Origin: Rhodospirillales bacterium
GTDB lineage: Bacteria > Pseudomonadota > Alphaproteobacteria > Rhodospirillales > Casp-alpha2
DNA length: 9,782 nucleotides
Reading direction: 5' to 3'
Assembly: GCA_018664265.1 (NCBI GenBank)
Contig: JABJOR010000043.1
Location: 1 to 9,782 of the forward strand
Part shown: in pieces, positions 1-6,380 of the stretch
Layout: each line of letters opens with the position of its first letter
Position numbering within the stretch: the stretch's first letter is position 1
Notes under the pieces: generated by a model
Told to the model about the DNA's origin: nothing
Databases searched by the model: none
Seen by the model: the letters and a program-made list of their open reading frames with translations, nothing else
Position numbers and translations under genes: made by a program

Positions 1-725
1 CCCGCTCACTTGAAGACATCGCCCTTTTCACCGAAGTTCTTATTGGCCCGAACAAAGATGATCCGGCAACCAATCCGCTGGGAGCAAAATTTCCACTGTC
101 ACGTATCAGCGCAGAAGAACCACCGATCCAGCCCAAATTTGCTTTTGTTAAAACCCCGGTCTGGAATCAGGCGGAGCCTAGCACACACGAAGCATTTGAA
201 GAGCTTTGCAATGCCCTTAATGAAATCGAAGACGATAGCATTATCGGGGATGACACAACGATTAACGAAATAGAACTGCCAGAAATATTTGGCAGTGTTC
301 ACGGTTGGCTGGCACAAGTGATGAACGCTGACCTGGCACGTAATCTGGCCGATGAATATGATGCTGGCGAAGACAAGATGAGCGCAATTCTGCGTGGCAA
401 GATCGAAGAAGGCCGCACTGTCACGGCTGTTGATTATAACACGGCCCTTGCCCAGCGCCCTCGCTTGATGGCGACGCTGGATGAAATTTTTGATGAGTAT
501 GATGCCATCATCACCCCGGCTGCAACAGGCGAAGCACCGCGCGGACTGGAGACCACTGGCAATCCGACATTTTGCACAATCTGGACATTCTGTGGTCTGC
601 CTGCGCTATCCATACCGTTGATGGATGGCGAAAGCGGCCTGCCATTGGGTGTACAGTTGGTAGGGCGGCTAAACGATGATGCGCGGTTATTGCGCACCGC
701 TAACTGGTTGATCAATCAGCTTTAA
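1..725 (+). CDS. Amidase-signature family hydrolase, C-terminal half (5' end outside window)
   Basis: The reading frame is open from base 3 to the TAA at 723-725, giving 240 residues of a family that usually has 450-500, so about half is missing upstream. The C-terminal part has typical amidase-signature features: DAIITPAATGEAP, then the NPTFCTIWTFCGLPALSIP segment, then GLPLGVQLVGR followed by an ARLLRTANWL helix. The catalytic Ser-cisSer-Lys triad of the family lies in the missing N-terminal half and cannot be checked. Family members hydrolyse amide bonds of small amides, and some act as the GatA subunit of the tRNA amidotransferase. This tail looks like a stand-alone amidase rather than GatA, and no GatB or GatC is visible nearby. 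The substrate cannot be inferred. A GTG at 318 in the same frame would give an isolated 135-residue ORF, but coding continues unbroken upstream of it, so it is internal. Confidence 0.9.
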   Translation, partial: RSLEDIALFTEVLIGPNKDDPATNPLGAKFPLSRISAEEPPIQPKFAFVKTPVWNQAEPSTHEAFEELCNALNEIEDDSIIGDDTTINEIELPEIFGSVHGWLAQVMNADLARNLADEYDAGEDKMSAILRGKIEEGRTVTAVDYNTALAQRPRLMATLDEIFDEYDAIITPAATGEAPRGLETTGNPTFCTIWTFCGLPALSIPLMDGESGLPLGVQLVGRLNDDARLLRTANWLINQL

Positions 726-748
726 ATTACTTTATAGGTGGTGATTTA

Positions 749-1153
749 ATGGAAAAAGAAAATTCTGATAGCCATTCTTGGGAAAAAAAAACAAAAAAAG
801 TTATTTCTAACGACAGTCTTCACATTCGTATTGCACAAGGTGTTGGCAATGCGATGATGAGATTAAAATTTGATCCCACCAATCTACTGATACACATTTC
901 AAATAAATTAAAAATTCTTGATTGGGTAATAGAAAAAGAAAAAACATTCTTTGGTCGATTATCTAATAAAATTATGGGCGAAGAATTGGAATGTGTTTCT
1001 CTGGATGGAATTGTTATAAAACAATTGTACGAAGTTGTCGGAAAAAATCCGCCGATGGAGATTGATCTAAATGCCAGTTATAAAATTAATCATTCAACTA
1101 TCAGAGATTTATACGATAGTGCTGAAAAGATTATTAATTCAAAGATTCAATAA
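749..1153 (+). CDS. AT-rich orphan protein, 134 aa, function unknown
   Basis: I do not recognise this protein. It is 134 residues, rich in Lys, Glu, Ile and Asn, with no signal peptide, no membrane span and no motif I can name. The start is an ATG 23 bases after the amidase stop. It is preceded by AGGTGGTGA (736-744), which differs by one base from AGGAGGTGA and has good spacing, so translation is plausible. The N-terminus is charged and probably disordered (about residues 1-22). The rest looks like mixed helix with short strands, including an FFGRLSNKIMG segment and a C-terminal helix ending in EKIINSKIQ. Base composition is far from the neighbours: lines 841-960 counted by eye are about 22-37% GC, while flanking genes are near 50%. 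That suggests horizontal acquisition. It points toward the convergent decarboxylase gene with only 28 bases between the stop codons. It could be an accessory cargo gene, but nothing in the sequence assigns a role. Confidence 0.7.
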   Translation: MEKENSDSHSWEKKTKKVISNDSLHIRIAQGVGNAMMRLKFDPTNLLIHISNKLKILDWVIEKEKTFFGRLSNKIMGEELECVSLDGIVIKQLYEVVGKNPPMEIDLNASYKINHSTIRDLYDSAEKIINSKIQ

Positions 1154-1181
1154 TTTATTTAGGGGCTGACCCAGAATATAT

Positions 1182-2591
1182 TTATTTTTCAGATTGAACC
1201 TTGCGCCAGTTTTCTATCACTGAACGGGTTGAGCGTTCACCATGTTCCTGGGTTGTCGCATAATTTATCACTGAAATTCGCATGACCCAACGACCATGCC
1301 ATGTCGCGCCTTCCAGGAAACATGTGCCTTCATCCTGAACCCCCTTGATCACAACGCGGGTCAGTTTCTCGCGTTCCTCACTGATACCCTCACCAAATTC
1401 CAGAACCACTTGATTGAGCACTACATCATTCAAGATTGTAATGCCCGGCTCTTTTGACAGTTCATCCGCCATAGTTGCTGCAATTGCACAGTGCTGTTCA
1501 ACCATCCGGGATATGCCTTGACGTCCCAGCGCTTTCAACATCGCCCACACCGCAACACCGCGCCCTCTACGCGATAGTTCCGGCACTAACATAGACGGAA
1601 TTCTGTCGCCCTCTGCTACGTCCGGCAAATAACTCGCCCAGACATTCATCGCTCTGTGGTGAGCTTCCTGATTGCGGATAATGGCAAACCCACTATCAAA
1701 AGGAACCTGAAGCCATTTGTGCCCATCCGTTGACCACGAGTCGGCTTTATCGACACCGCTGGTAAGGGGTGCGTATTTATCACTGGCCCTTGCCCAGAGA
1801 CCAAAGGCACCATCCACATGGACCCACGCACCACAGTCTTTTGCTATGGAAGTGATCTGGTCAAAATCATCAAAAGCGCCTGTATTAATTTGACCAGCCT
1901 GAACGATTATAATTTTTGGCCCCGAATGATCCACAACCTGCTTTGCAAGATCGGCTGTATTTATCCGCCCTTGTTCATCGGTTGAGATTTTCAGAACGCG
2001 CTTATAACCAAGCCCAATGAGTTGTAGTGCTGACAGAATACTCACATGAACATCATCACTGACAAATACAGTGATGGGGGGAGCCCCGAACAATCCGTCC
2101 GCTTCGGCGTCCCAGTCAAGCTCCCGGAGCAACTTTCCACGCGCAGCGCTCAGGCAGACCGCATTGGCAACAGTTGCCCCTGTGGTAAAGCCAACAGAAC
2201 TTTCACGTGGCAAATCGAGAATATCGAGCAACCAGCCAGCCGCAACAGACTCCAGTGCCGAATTGGTTGGTGTCGGTGTATGGTAGGCACTGTTTTGCCC
2301 CCATGCGCTGGTCATCCAGTCCGCAGCAACACCTGCCGGGTGTGATCCACCCAGAACCCAGCCAAAGAATCGTGGTGCCGACATGCCCATCATTCCCTGA
2401 TCAGCAAAACTTGCCAGCTCCGAGATAACATCGCTTGCCGACATGCTTTCCTCAGGGACTGGCCCTTTTAGGATTCTGAGCATTTCATAATAACTGGTTT
2501 GCGGCATAAGGTGCGCATCAGCAGATGTATTGCGATATTTTGTGGCATGCTTACACGCCAGCGCAAATGCTTTTTCCAAATCCTCTGACAT
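1182..2591 (-). CDS. PLP-dependent group II decarboxylase-like protein (AADC/glutamate decarboxylase superfamily)
   Basis: This is a 469-residue fold-type I PLP enzyme, close to the usual length for bacterial aromatic-amino-acid or glutamate decarboxylase relatives. Visible motifs are SVGFTTGATVAN (132-143, phosphate-binding loop region), SDDVHVSI with His182 where the family stacks a His on the PLP ring, HVDGAFGLWA with Asp260 for the PLP pyridine nitrogen, and STDGHKWLQVPFDSG with Lys292 as the Schiff-base lysine. The N-terminal APRFFGWVLGGSHPAGVAADW segment fits the family's substrate and dimer region. The ATG at 2591 follows AAAGGG at suitable spacing. Only 26 bases separate it from the xerD stop, so it is probably the last gene of that operon. 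The family decarboxylates amino acids such as glutamate, tyrosine, DOPA, tryptophan or 2,4-diaminobutyrate. Some members are instead aldehyde synthases or lyases. The substrate here is not predictable by eye. Confidence 0.85.
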   Translation of the reverse strand: MSEDLEKAFALACKHATKYRNTSADAHLMPQTSYYEMLRILKGPVPEESMSASDVISELASFADQGMMGMSAPRFFGWVLGGSHPAGVAADWMTSAWGQNSAYHTPTPTNSALESVAAGWLLDILDLPRESSVGFTTGATVANAVCLSAARGKLLRELDWDAEADGLFGAPPITVFVSDDVHVSILSALQLIGLGYKRVLKISTDEQGRINTADLAKQVVDHSGPKIIIVQAGQINTGAFDDFDQITSIAKDCGAWVHVDGAFGLWARASDKYAPLTSGVDKADSWSTDGHKWLQVPFDSGFAIIRNQEAHHRAMNVWASYLPDVAEGDRIPSMLVPELSRRGRGVAVWAMLKALGRQGISRMVEQHCAIAATMADELSKEPGITILNDVVLNQVVLEFGEGISEEREKLTRVVIKGVQDEGTCFLEGATWHGRWVMRISVINYATTQEHGERSTRSVIENWRKVQSEK

Positions 2592-2617
2592 AACTGCCCT
2601 TTCGTTTCTTATTCCAT

Positions 2618-3571
2618 TTATTGGTTTGCCAACGGGTGCTGTTCGACCAGAGCTTTTAGACGTTCATCAAGCACATGGGTGTAAATCTGGGTTGTCGAAA
2701 TATCGGAATGACCGAGCATTTGCTGAAGAGTGCGCAAGTCTGCTCCGTGTGCCAACATGTGAGAGGCAAATGAATGGCGCAAAACATGGGGTGATACTCG
2801 CTTAGTTTCAACACCTGCCACGATGGCGACTTCTTTCAGCAATTGAGCAAATCGCGCGCGCGTCAGATGACCTTCCTTGCTGCGAGACGGGAACAAAAAA
2901 CTGCTGGCAATGTGCTGGCGTTGATTGGGCAGGAAATGATCTCGCACATCCCGGTAATTGCTCAGGGCTTCTATTGCAGGTTCGCTCAGCGGCACCATGC
3001 GTTCCTTGCCGCCTTTGCCGCGTACAATCAACATGCGGCCATCTCCGGCCACGGCAGAGAGTGGCAAGCTTACGAGTTCTGAAACGCGCAGGCCCGTGGC
3101 GTAGAGTATTTCAAGAAACACCACCAGACGGACACCTTCCACCCCTTCGAATTGATGGGTGGCAAGCAACAGTTTTTCCACGTCTTCTTCGCTCAGGTAT
3201 TTCGGCAGGGCTTTGCCTATTTTTGGGCTATCAATAGCCAGCGCCGGATCATCTTTGCGATGGCCCTCGCTGTAAAGAAACTTGAAGAATTGACGAATAG
3301 TTGAAAGATGACGAGCCGCCGTTGAAGACGCCATGCCCCGTGATGAGAGGGTCTTCATATACCCTCTGATCAAATCTGATCCTGCGTCTTCAGGTCGCAT
3401 GCGCCGCGCATCAGCGTACTCAGCAAAATTATTCAGATCACGGCGATAAGATGACACTGTGTTTTCTGAAGCGCCCCGCTCAACACTTGCCATTTCAAGG
3501 AAAGATTCGACCCAGCGTAATTTTCTTTTGTCTCTGGCGCTTGGCTGTTCTGTGTTTGACGCGCGTTTCAC
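2618..3571 (-). CDS. xerD: Site-specific tyrosine recombinase XerD
   Basis: This 317-residue protein has the two-domain layout of Xer recombinases: an N-terminal SAM-like DNA-binding core (about 17-110) and a C-terminal catalytic domain (about 120-310). All catalytic residues are present: Arg162 in ATGLRVSEL, Lys186 in RGKGGKERMVPL, His262 and Arg265 in HVLRHSFASH, His288 in LGHSDISTTQIY, and the nucleophile Tyr297. With XerC it resolves chromosome dimers at dif during division. XerD rather than XerC is inferred from overall similarity and from its location divergent to aroK, an arrangement I recall in alphaproteobacteria. Catalytic motifs alone cannot separate the paralogues. The start is GTG at 3571, six bases after the stop of the upstream gene and preceded by GAGG. 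This indicates co-transcription and likely coupling. About 13 extra basic N-terminal residues precede the conserved domain. Confidence 0.9.
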   Translation of the reverse strand: MKRASNTEQPSARDKRKLRWVESFLEMASVERGASENTVSSYRRDLNNFAEYADARRMRPEDAGSDLIRGYMKTLSSRGMASSTAARHLSTIRQFFKFLYSEGHRKDDPALAIDSPKIGKALPKYLSEEDVEKLLLATHQFEGVEGVRLVVFLEILYATGLRVSELVSLPLSAVAGDGRMLIVRGKGGKERMVPLSEPAIEALSNYRDVRDHFLPNQRQHIASSFLFPSRSKEGHLTRARFAQLLKEVAIVAGVETKRVSPHVLRHSFASHMLAHGADLRTLQQMLGHSDISTTQIYTHVLDERLKALVEQHPLANQ

Positions 3572-3577
3572 AGCGCC

Positions 3578-5434
3578 TCACAATCCCATGGCAAGCGCAG
3601 CTTCAACACTGAGCGCCCGTGCATCGTCTTCAAATCCATTGAGTGTAAGAACCCGCACAACATGCCCCATAACAAGTGGGCCAGCCGTTGTCGGGCCTCC
3701 ATTGCCCATCATGATCAGGGCCAATGTAACGGTTTCTCCGATTTTACCCGTGCGGCTTGTCGCGTCGAGACGTTGCCAGATAACGGGGTCGGGTAATGGG
3801 CCAATATTTTGTTCTTCTTCAATGCCCAAAGATTCCCATAAAGACATATCAACTGATTTGCCAAGATTTTCCAGCAAGGTGAATAGCAACACGGAACGCT
3901 GGCGATTGCTAGAATCCAGTTGTTCCAGCTTCATCCAACTTTCCAGAGTGTCGTATTGAACAGATATAGTGCTGTCTTCCACTTCAAATCCAGCTAACTG
4001 AATAACAGGAACCAATCGGGTCAGGGTATTGGCTGCATCAGAAGACAAATATGCATTGGAACGCAACAAACCAAGCCACGCCTGGGCTGCATCATTATCA
4101 CCGGCAAGAGTAAAGGCACGAACAGCATCGCCGGCAAACCACATTAAATCGGTCCGTGGAGGAATGCCCTCGATGACAGTCATAAAAGCTTCTGATACCG
4201 GGGCATAAAGATTATCAACTTTGGCTCGTTCAAGCGCCATGGAAGCCGATTCAGCTCTGGCACCATCAACTGTTTGCAGTCCACCGACCTGATAGAGCAA
4301 GGCACGTGCACGGGGACCACTGCTGATTTCCGCCGTGCTGAGAGGACTATTCAATTCTTCCGGGTTGAATACAACGGATTTATACAATTCACGCAAAACA
4401 GAAACATCCATTACATTTGATGATACAGCCTGCTCGGCAGCTTGCAGGCGGGTTTCCATATCGACGTCTTCGTTTATGGCTATGGCCGGTAAAACAGTCG
4501 GCGTAGGAGTGGTAAGAATTTCACCATTCAAACGAGCCTTGCTAGCGCTCAGCGCCGCAATTATCAGTGGTGAAGGGTCTGGTAAAGATTCTATAACCGG
4601 AATTTCTTGTTTAATCATGGAATCGAGGATCAGAAAGAGCAACTCATCGGTAACACCAAGCTCACGCATCAGCGATATACCCAGTTCTGCCTCTGACATG
4701 GCACCGGACAAAATTTGACAGAAAATAAACGATTTCTGCCAATAAATATCCATGTTGTCTTTCATGAATTCATTGGTTAAAGCACAGGCATCAATAAATT
4801 CACCGCGCAACAGTTTTGCTTCACTTTCGATACGTAGAAGGCGTTCATTGGATGTGCGCCCCGGTGTAACATCCAGCATCTGTGTTACAGCCGCTGAATC
4901 ACCCATTGCTGCCAACAATTCCAAACGCCTCGCGACAAAAGCGCCATCTAAAACATTTGCGTTTCTATTATTCTGCGGTGGTTTGGATTGTGTCACCAAC
5001 AACCTGTGTATCAAGGAACGCATTGCCGGAGAGCGAGTCGCCACAGGCAAGCGATTAAATAATGCATCCACGATAATGCGCTCGGAACCACGCCACATTT
5101 CAAAAGGAAATCCGCCGTCTTGCTCGCGCAACAAACCAGCCGTATCAGACGTCACGGTACTCAGGACATTCACTTCAATACTATCGACATTCACATTCGC
5201 TGTATTGACAGTCCCAACACCTACGCCGGTCGTCCACTCATTCGTTGTGCTTGTACCAGTTTCACCGGAAGCTGATGAAGGCTGTACTGTAACAGGTTGC
5301 AATTCTTGCGGCTCAAGAGTTAAAGGCACGATTTCTTGCGCTACGGCACTATGAAAGCTCATAAATGGTAGAATCGATGCCACCGACAAAGACAGCAGTA
5401 TCGATTTTGAGACTCTAATTAGGGAACTTTTCAT
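3578..5434 (-). CDS. Exported helical-repeat protein of unknown function, 618 aa
   Basis: I cannot assign a known domain. The frame is open to 5506, but I place the start at the ATG at 5434: it follows GGAGAAGG and begins a clean signal peptide (basic MKSSLIRVSK, hydrophobic core, then Ala30-Val31-Ala32 with predicted cleavage before Gln33). The longer 24-residue extension has no such features and overlaps another gene. The mature protein starts with a Ser/Thr/Gly-rich low-complexity stretch (about 34-100). A distinctive GGFPFEMWRGSER segment (107-119) follows, and then some 500 residues of alternating amphipathic helices reminiscent of TPR or other solenoids, ending in DDARALSVEAALAMGL. There are only two cysteines, Cys217 and Cys239, 22 residues apart in adjacent predicted helices, which could form a disulfide in the periplasm. 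It lies between a 46-residue membrane protein and xerD in one probable operon. A periplasmic or outer-membrane-associated scaffold is an inference. Confidence 0.8.
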   Translation of the reverse strand: MKSSLIRVSKSILLSLSVASILPFMSFHSAVAQEIVPLTLEPQELQPVTVQPSSASGETGTSTTNEWTTGVGVGTVNTANVNVDSIEVNVLSTVTSDTAGLLREQDGGFPFEMWRGSERIIVDALFNRLPVATRSPAMRSLIHRLLVTQSKPPQNNRNANVLDGAFVARRLELLAAMGDSAAVTQMLDVTPGRTSNERLLRIESEAKLLRGEFIDACALTNEFMKDNMDIYWQKSFIFCQILSGAMSEAELGISLMRELGVTDELLFLILDSMIKQEIPVIESLPDPSPLIIAALSASKARLNGEILTTPTPTVLPAIAINEDVDMETRLQAAEQAVSSNVMDVSVLRELYKSVVFNPEELNSPLSTAEISSGPRARALLYQVGGLQTVDGARAESASMALERAKVDNLYAPVSEAFMTVIEGIPPRTDLMWFAGDAVRAFTLAGDNDAAQAWLGLLRSNAYLSSDAANTLTRLVPVIQLAGFEVEDSTISVQYDTLESWMKLEQLDSSNRQRSVLLFTLLENLGKSVDMSLWESLGIEEEQNIGPLPDPVIWQRLDATSRTGKIGETVTLALIMMGNGGPTTAGPLVMGHVVRVLTLNGFEDDARALSVEAALAMGL

Positions 5435-5555
5435 CAGATATGACCTTCTCCACAGGAGCCGATGGTGCAGGAATTTCACATGTAGCAAGAAAGACTGCGC
5501 CACCAATTACGCCTGCAAGTAATACAACCAGCACAACTATAGAAACCCGGAACAT
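5415..5555 (-). CDS. 46-residue single-span inner-membrane protein
   Basis: The ATG at 5553-5555 follows AGGGA at good spacing and opens a 46-codon frame ending in TAG at 5415-5417. The product has a short basic N-terminus (MFR), one strongly hydrophobic helix (VSIVVLVVLLAGVIGGAVFL, 4-23), and a tail containing EIPAPSAPVEKVISDEKFPN. By the positive-inside rule the tail should face the periplasm. The tail resembles, from memory, small uncharacterised alphaproteobacterial proteins with a PxPSxPVEKVIxDxxFP ending. I could not verify this. Its last 20 bases overlap the start of the downstream exported protein in another frame, which suggests translational coupling. Cys26 in FLATC could be read as a weak lipobox, but Thr at -1 is atypical, so I prefer a plain membrane anchor. 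It is too short for default gene callers and is easily missed. Confidence 0.75.
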   Translation of the reverse strand: MFRVSIVVLVVLLAGVIGGAVFLATCEIPAPSAPVEKVISDEKFPN

Positions 5556-5811
5556 ATATTTCCCTATCTCTCATAAAATGATCATCTTCGTGTAACAATA
5601 TGCAACATTGAAAAATATCCGCAATCACCAAATTCCAAACCAGTGACAAACCTCTGACAAAAGGGTATTTGTCACTGAATTAAAAAGACTAATTGTGTTG
5701 TTTAGAGTAAAAGTATGACAAATTTTAGGCAGACTTATACGCGTTTAATACATTTTTGAAGACCCTTTGGAAGAATCGCATACGTCTTGTACAATACTAC
5801 GGAGAACCACA
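5556..5811. promoter_or_regulatory. Divergent intergenic control region between the xerD operon and aroKB
   Basis: This 256-bp spacer separates the divergent starts at 5555 (minus) and 5812 (plus), so it must hold promoters for both operons. On the minus strand TTGTCA, 17 bases, TGGAAT (approximately 5665 down to 5637) is a plausible sigma-70-type promoter matching 5/6 and 4/6 of the consensus. It overlaps the inverted repeat described separately. On the plus strand no well-spaced promoter is clear; ATGACA (5715-5720) has only a poorly spaced TTATAC (5735-5740). I see no tRNA, small RNA or obvious intrinsic terminator in the spacer. Confidence 0.5.
5641..5677. repeat. 10-bp inverted repeat, operator-like, with TGACAAA motifs
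   Basis: CAGTGACAAA (5641-5650) is mirrored exactly by TTTGTCACTG (5668-5677), with 17 bases between. A further direct TGACAAA sits inside at 5655-5661, 11 bases (about one helical turn) from the first at 5644-5650. The inverted copy is TTTGTCA at 5668-5674, and a fourth copy lies outside at 5716-5722. No T-run follows on either strand, so an intrinsic terminator is unlikely. The arrangement suggests a regulator-binding site controlling one or both divergent operons. No specific regulator is recognised. Confidence 0.5.
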
Positions 5812-6378
5812 TTGAGAGCACATGAAGCACTCATAACCAATTTAGGCCCAAAATCCATCGTTATTGTCGGACTTATGGGTGCCGGAAAGACCTGTGTCGG
5901 GCGCTGCTTGTCCGCAGCACTGGGCATGCCCTTCATAGACGCCGATCACGAAATTGAAGCGGCTGCGGGATGCAGTATCGAGGATATTTTCGAGTTGTAT
6001 GGCGAAGCGGATTTTCGCGAAGGTGAAGTCAAAGTAATTAAGCGGTTGCTTGGCAATGGTCCACAGATTTTGGCAACCGGGGGTGGCGCCTACATGAATA
6101 CAGAAACCAGGCAATCCATTCATGAAAATGGTGTTTCCATATGGTTGAAAGCCAGCCTGGATATCCTGGTAAAACGAACATCACGTCGTGGTGGACGACC
6201 GTTGCTCAACAACAGTAATCCAAGAGACGCCCTCGAAAAACTGATAGGCTTGCGCTATCCGGTTTATGAATTGGCTGATATAACTATTGAAACTGGCCAG
6301 GAAAGCGTCGATATCACCACCGGGAAAGTTATCGAGGCTTTAGAAAATTTCGCCAACATTACAGAAAAAACGGAATAA
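5812..6378 (+). CDS. aroK: Shikimate kinase
   Basis: AroK phosphorylates shikimate at the 3-hydroxyl with ATP, the fifth step of chorismate synthesis in the cytoplasm. Counting from the chosen start gives 188 residues, normal for the family. All key elements are present: P-loop GLMGAGKT (20-27), the Asp43-Ala-Asp45 motif for Mg2+ and shikimate, Arg69 in DFRE, the GGG loop (90-92), lid Arg129 in RPLL, and Arg148 in LRYPVY. No in-frame ATG lies before the P-loop. I chose TTG at 5812 because GGAG (5801-5804) sits seven bases upstream. An earlier TTG at 5767 would add 15 residues without a comparable ribosome binding site. Only two bases separate its stop from the aroB start, indicating an aroKB operon. 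Confidence 0.95.
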   Translation: MRAHEALITNLGPKSIVIVGLMGAGKTCVGRCLSAALGMPFIDADHEIEAAAGCSIEDIFELYGEADFREGEVKVIKRLLGNGPQILATGGGAYMNTETRQSIHENGVSIWLKASLDILVKRTSRRGGRPLLNNSNPRDALEKLIGLRYPVYELADITIETGQESVDITTGKVIEALENFANITEKTE

Positions 6379-6380
6379 AC

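Noticed and set aside
749..1153. Toxin, antitoxin or anti-phage function for the AT-rich orphan
   Set aside because: No catalytic or DNA-binding motif, no paired small gene and no defence neighbour is visible, so such a label would be guesswork.
2618..3571. Phage or transposon integrase instead of XerD
   Set aside because: The length, complete Xer motif set, chromosomal context beside aroK and absence of attachment repeats or mobile genes favour housekeeping XerD.
3459..5354. Long plus-strand open frames (166 aa at 3459-3959, 127 aa at 4335-4718 and 200 aa at 4752-5354) opposite the exported-protein and xerD genes
   Set aside because: They are antisense to genes with strong coding evidence, have no recognisable domains and show low-complexity Ser/Arg/Thr composition typical of reverse-strand shadows.
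5470..5490. Lipobox around Cys26 of the 46-residue protein
   Set aside because: The residue before the cysteine is Thr and the n-region has a single Arg; a simple membrane anchor fits better, although a lipoprotein is not excluded.
5641..5677. Inverted repeat read as an intrinsic terminator
   Set aside because: No T-run follows the repeat on either strand and the 17-base loop is long; it lies between divergent starts where a terminator is not expected.
5679..5695. Possible CtrA-type box (TTAA-N7-TTAA) upstream of aroK
   Set aside because: The left half TTAA (5680-5683) is present, but the right half at the required spacing reads AATT, so it does not match.
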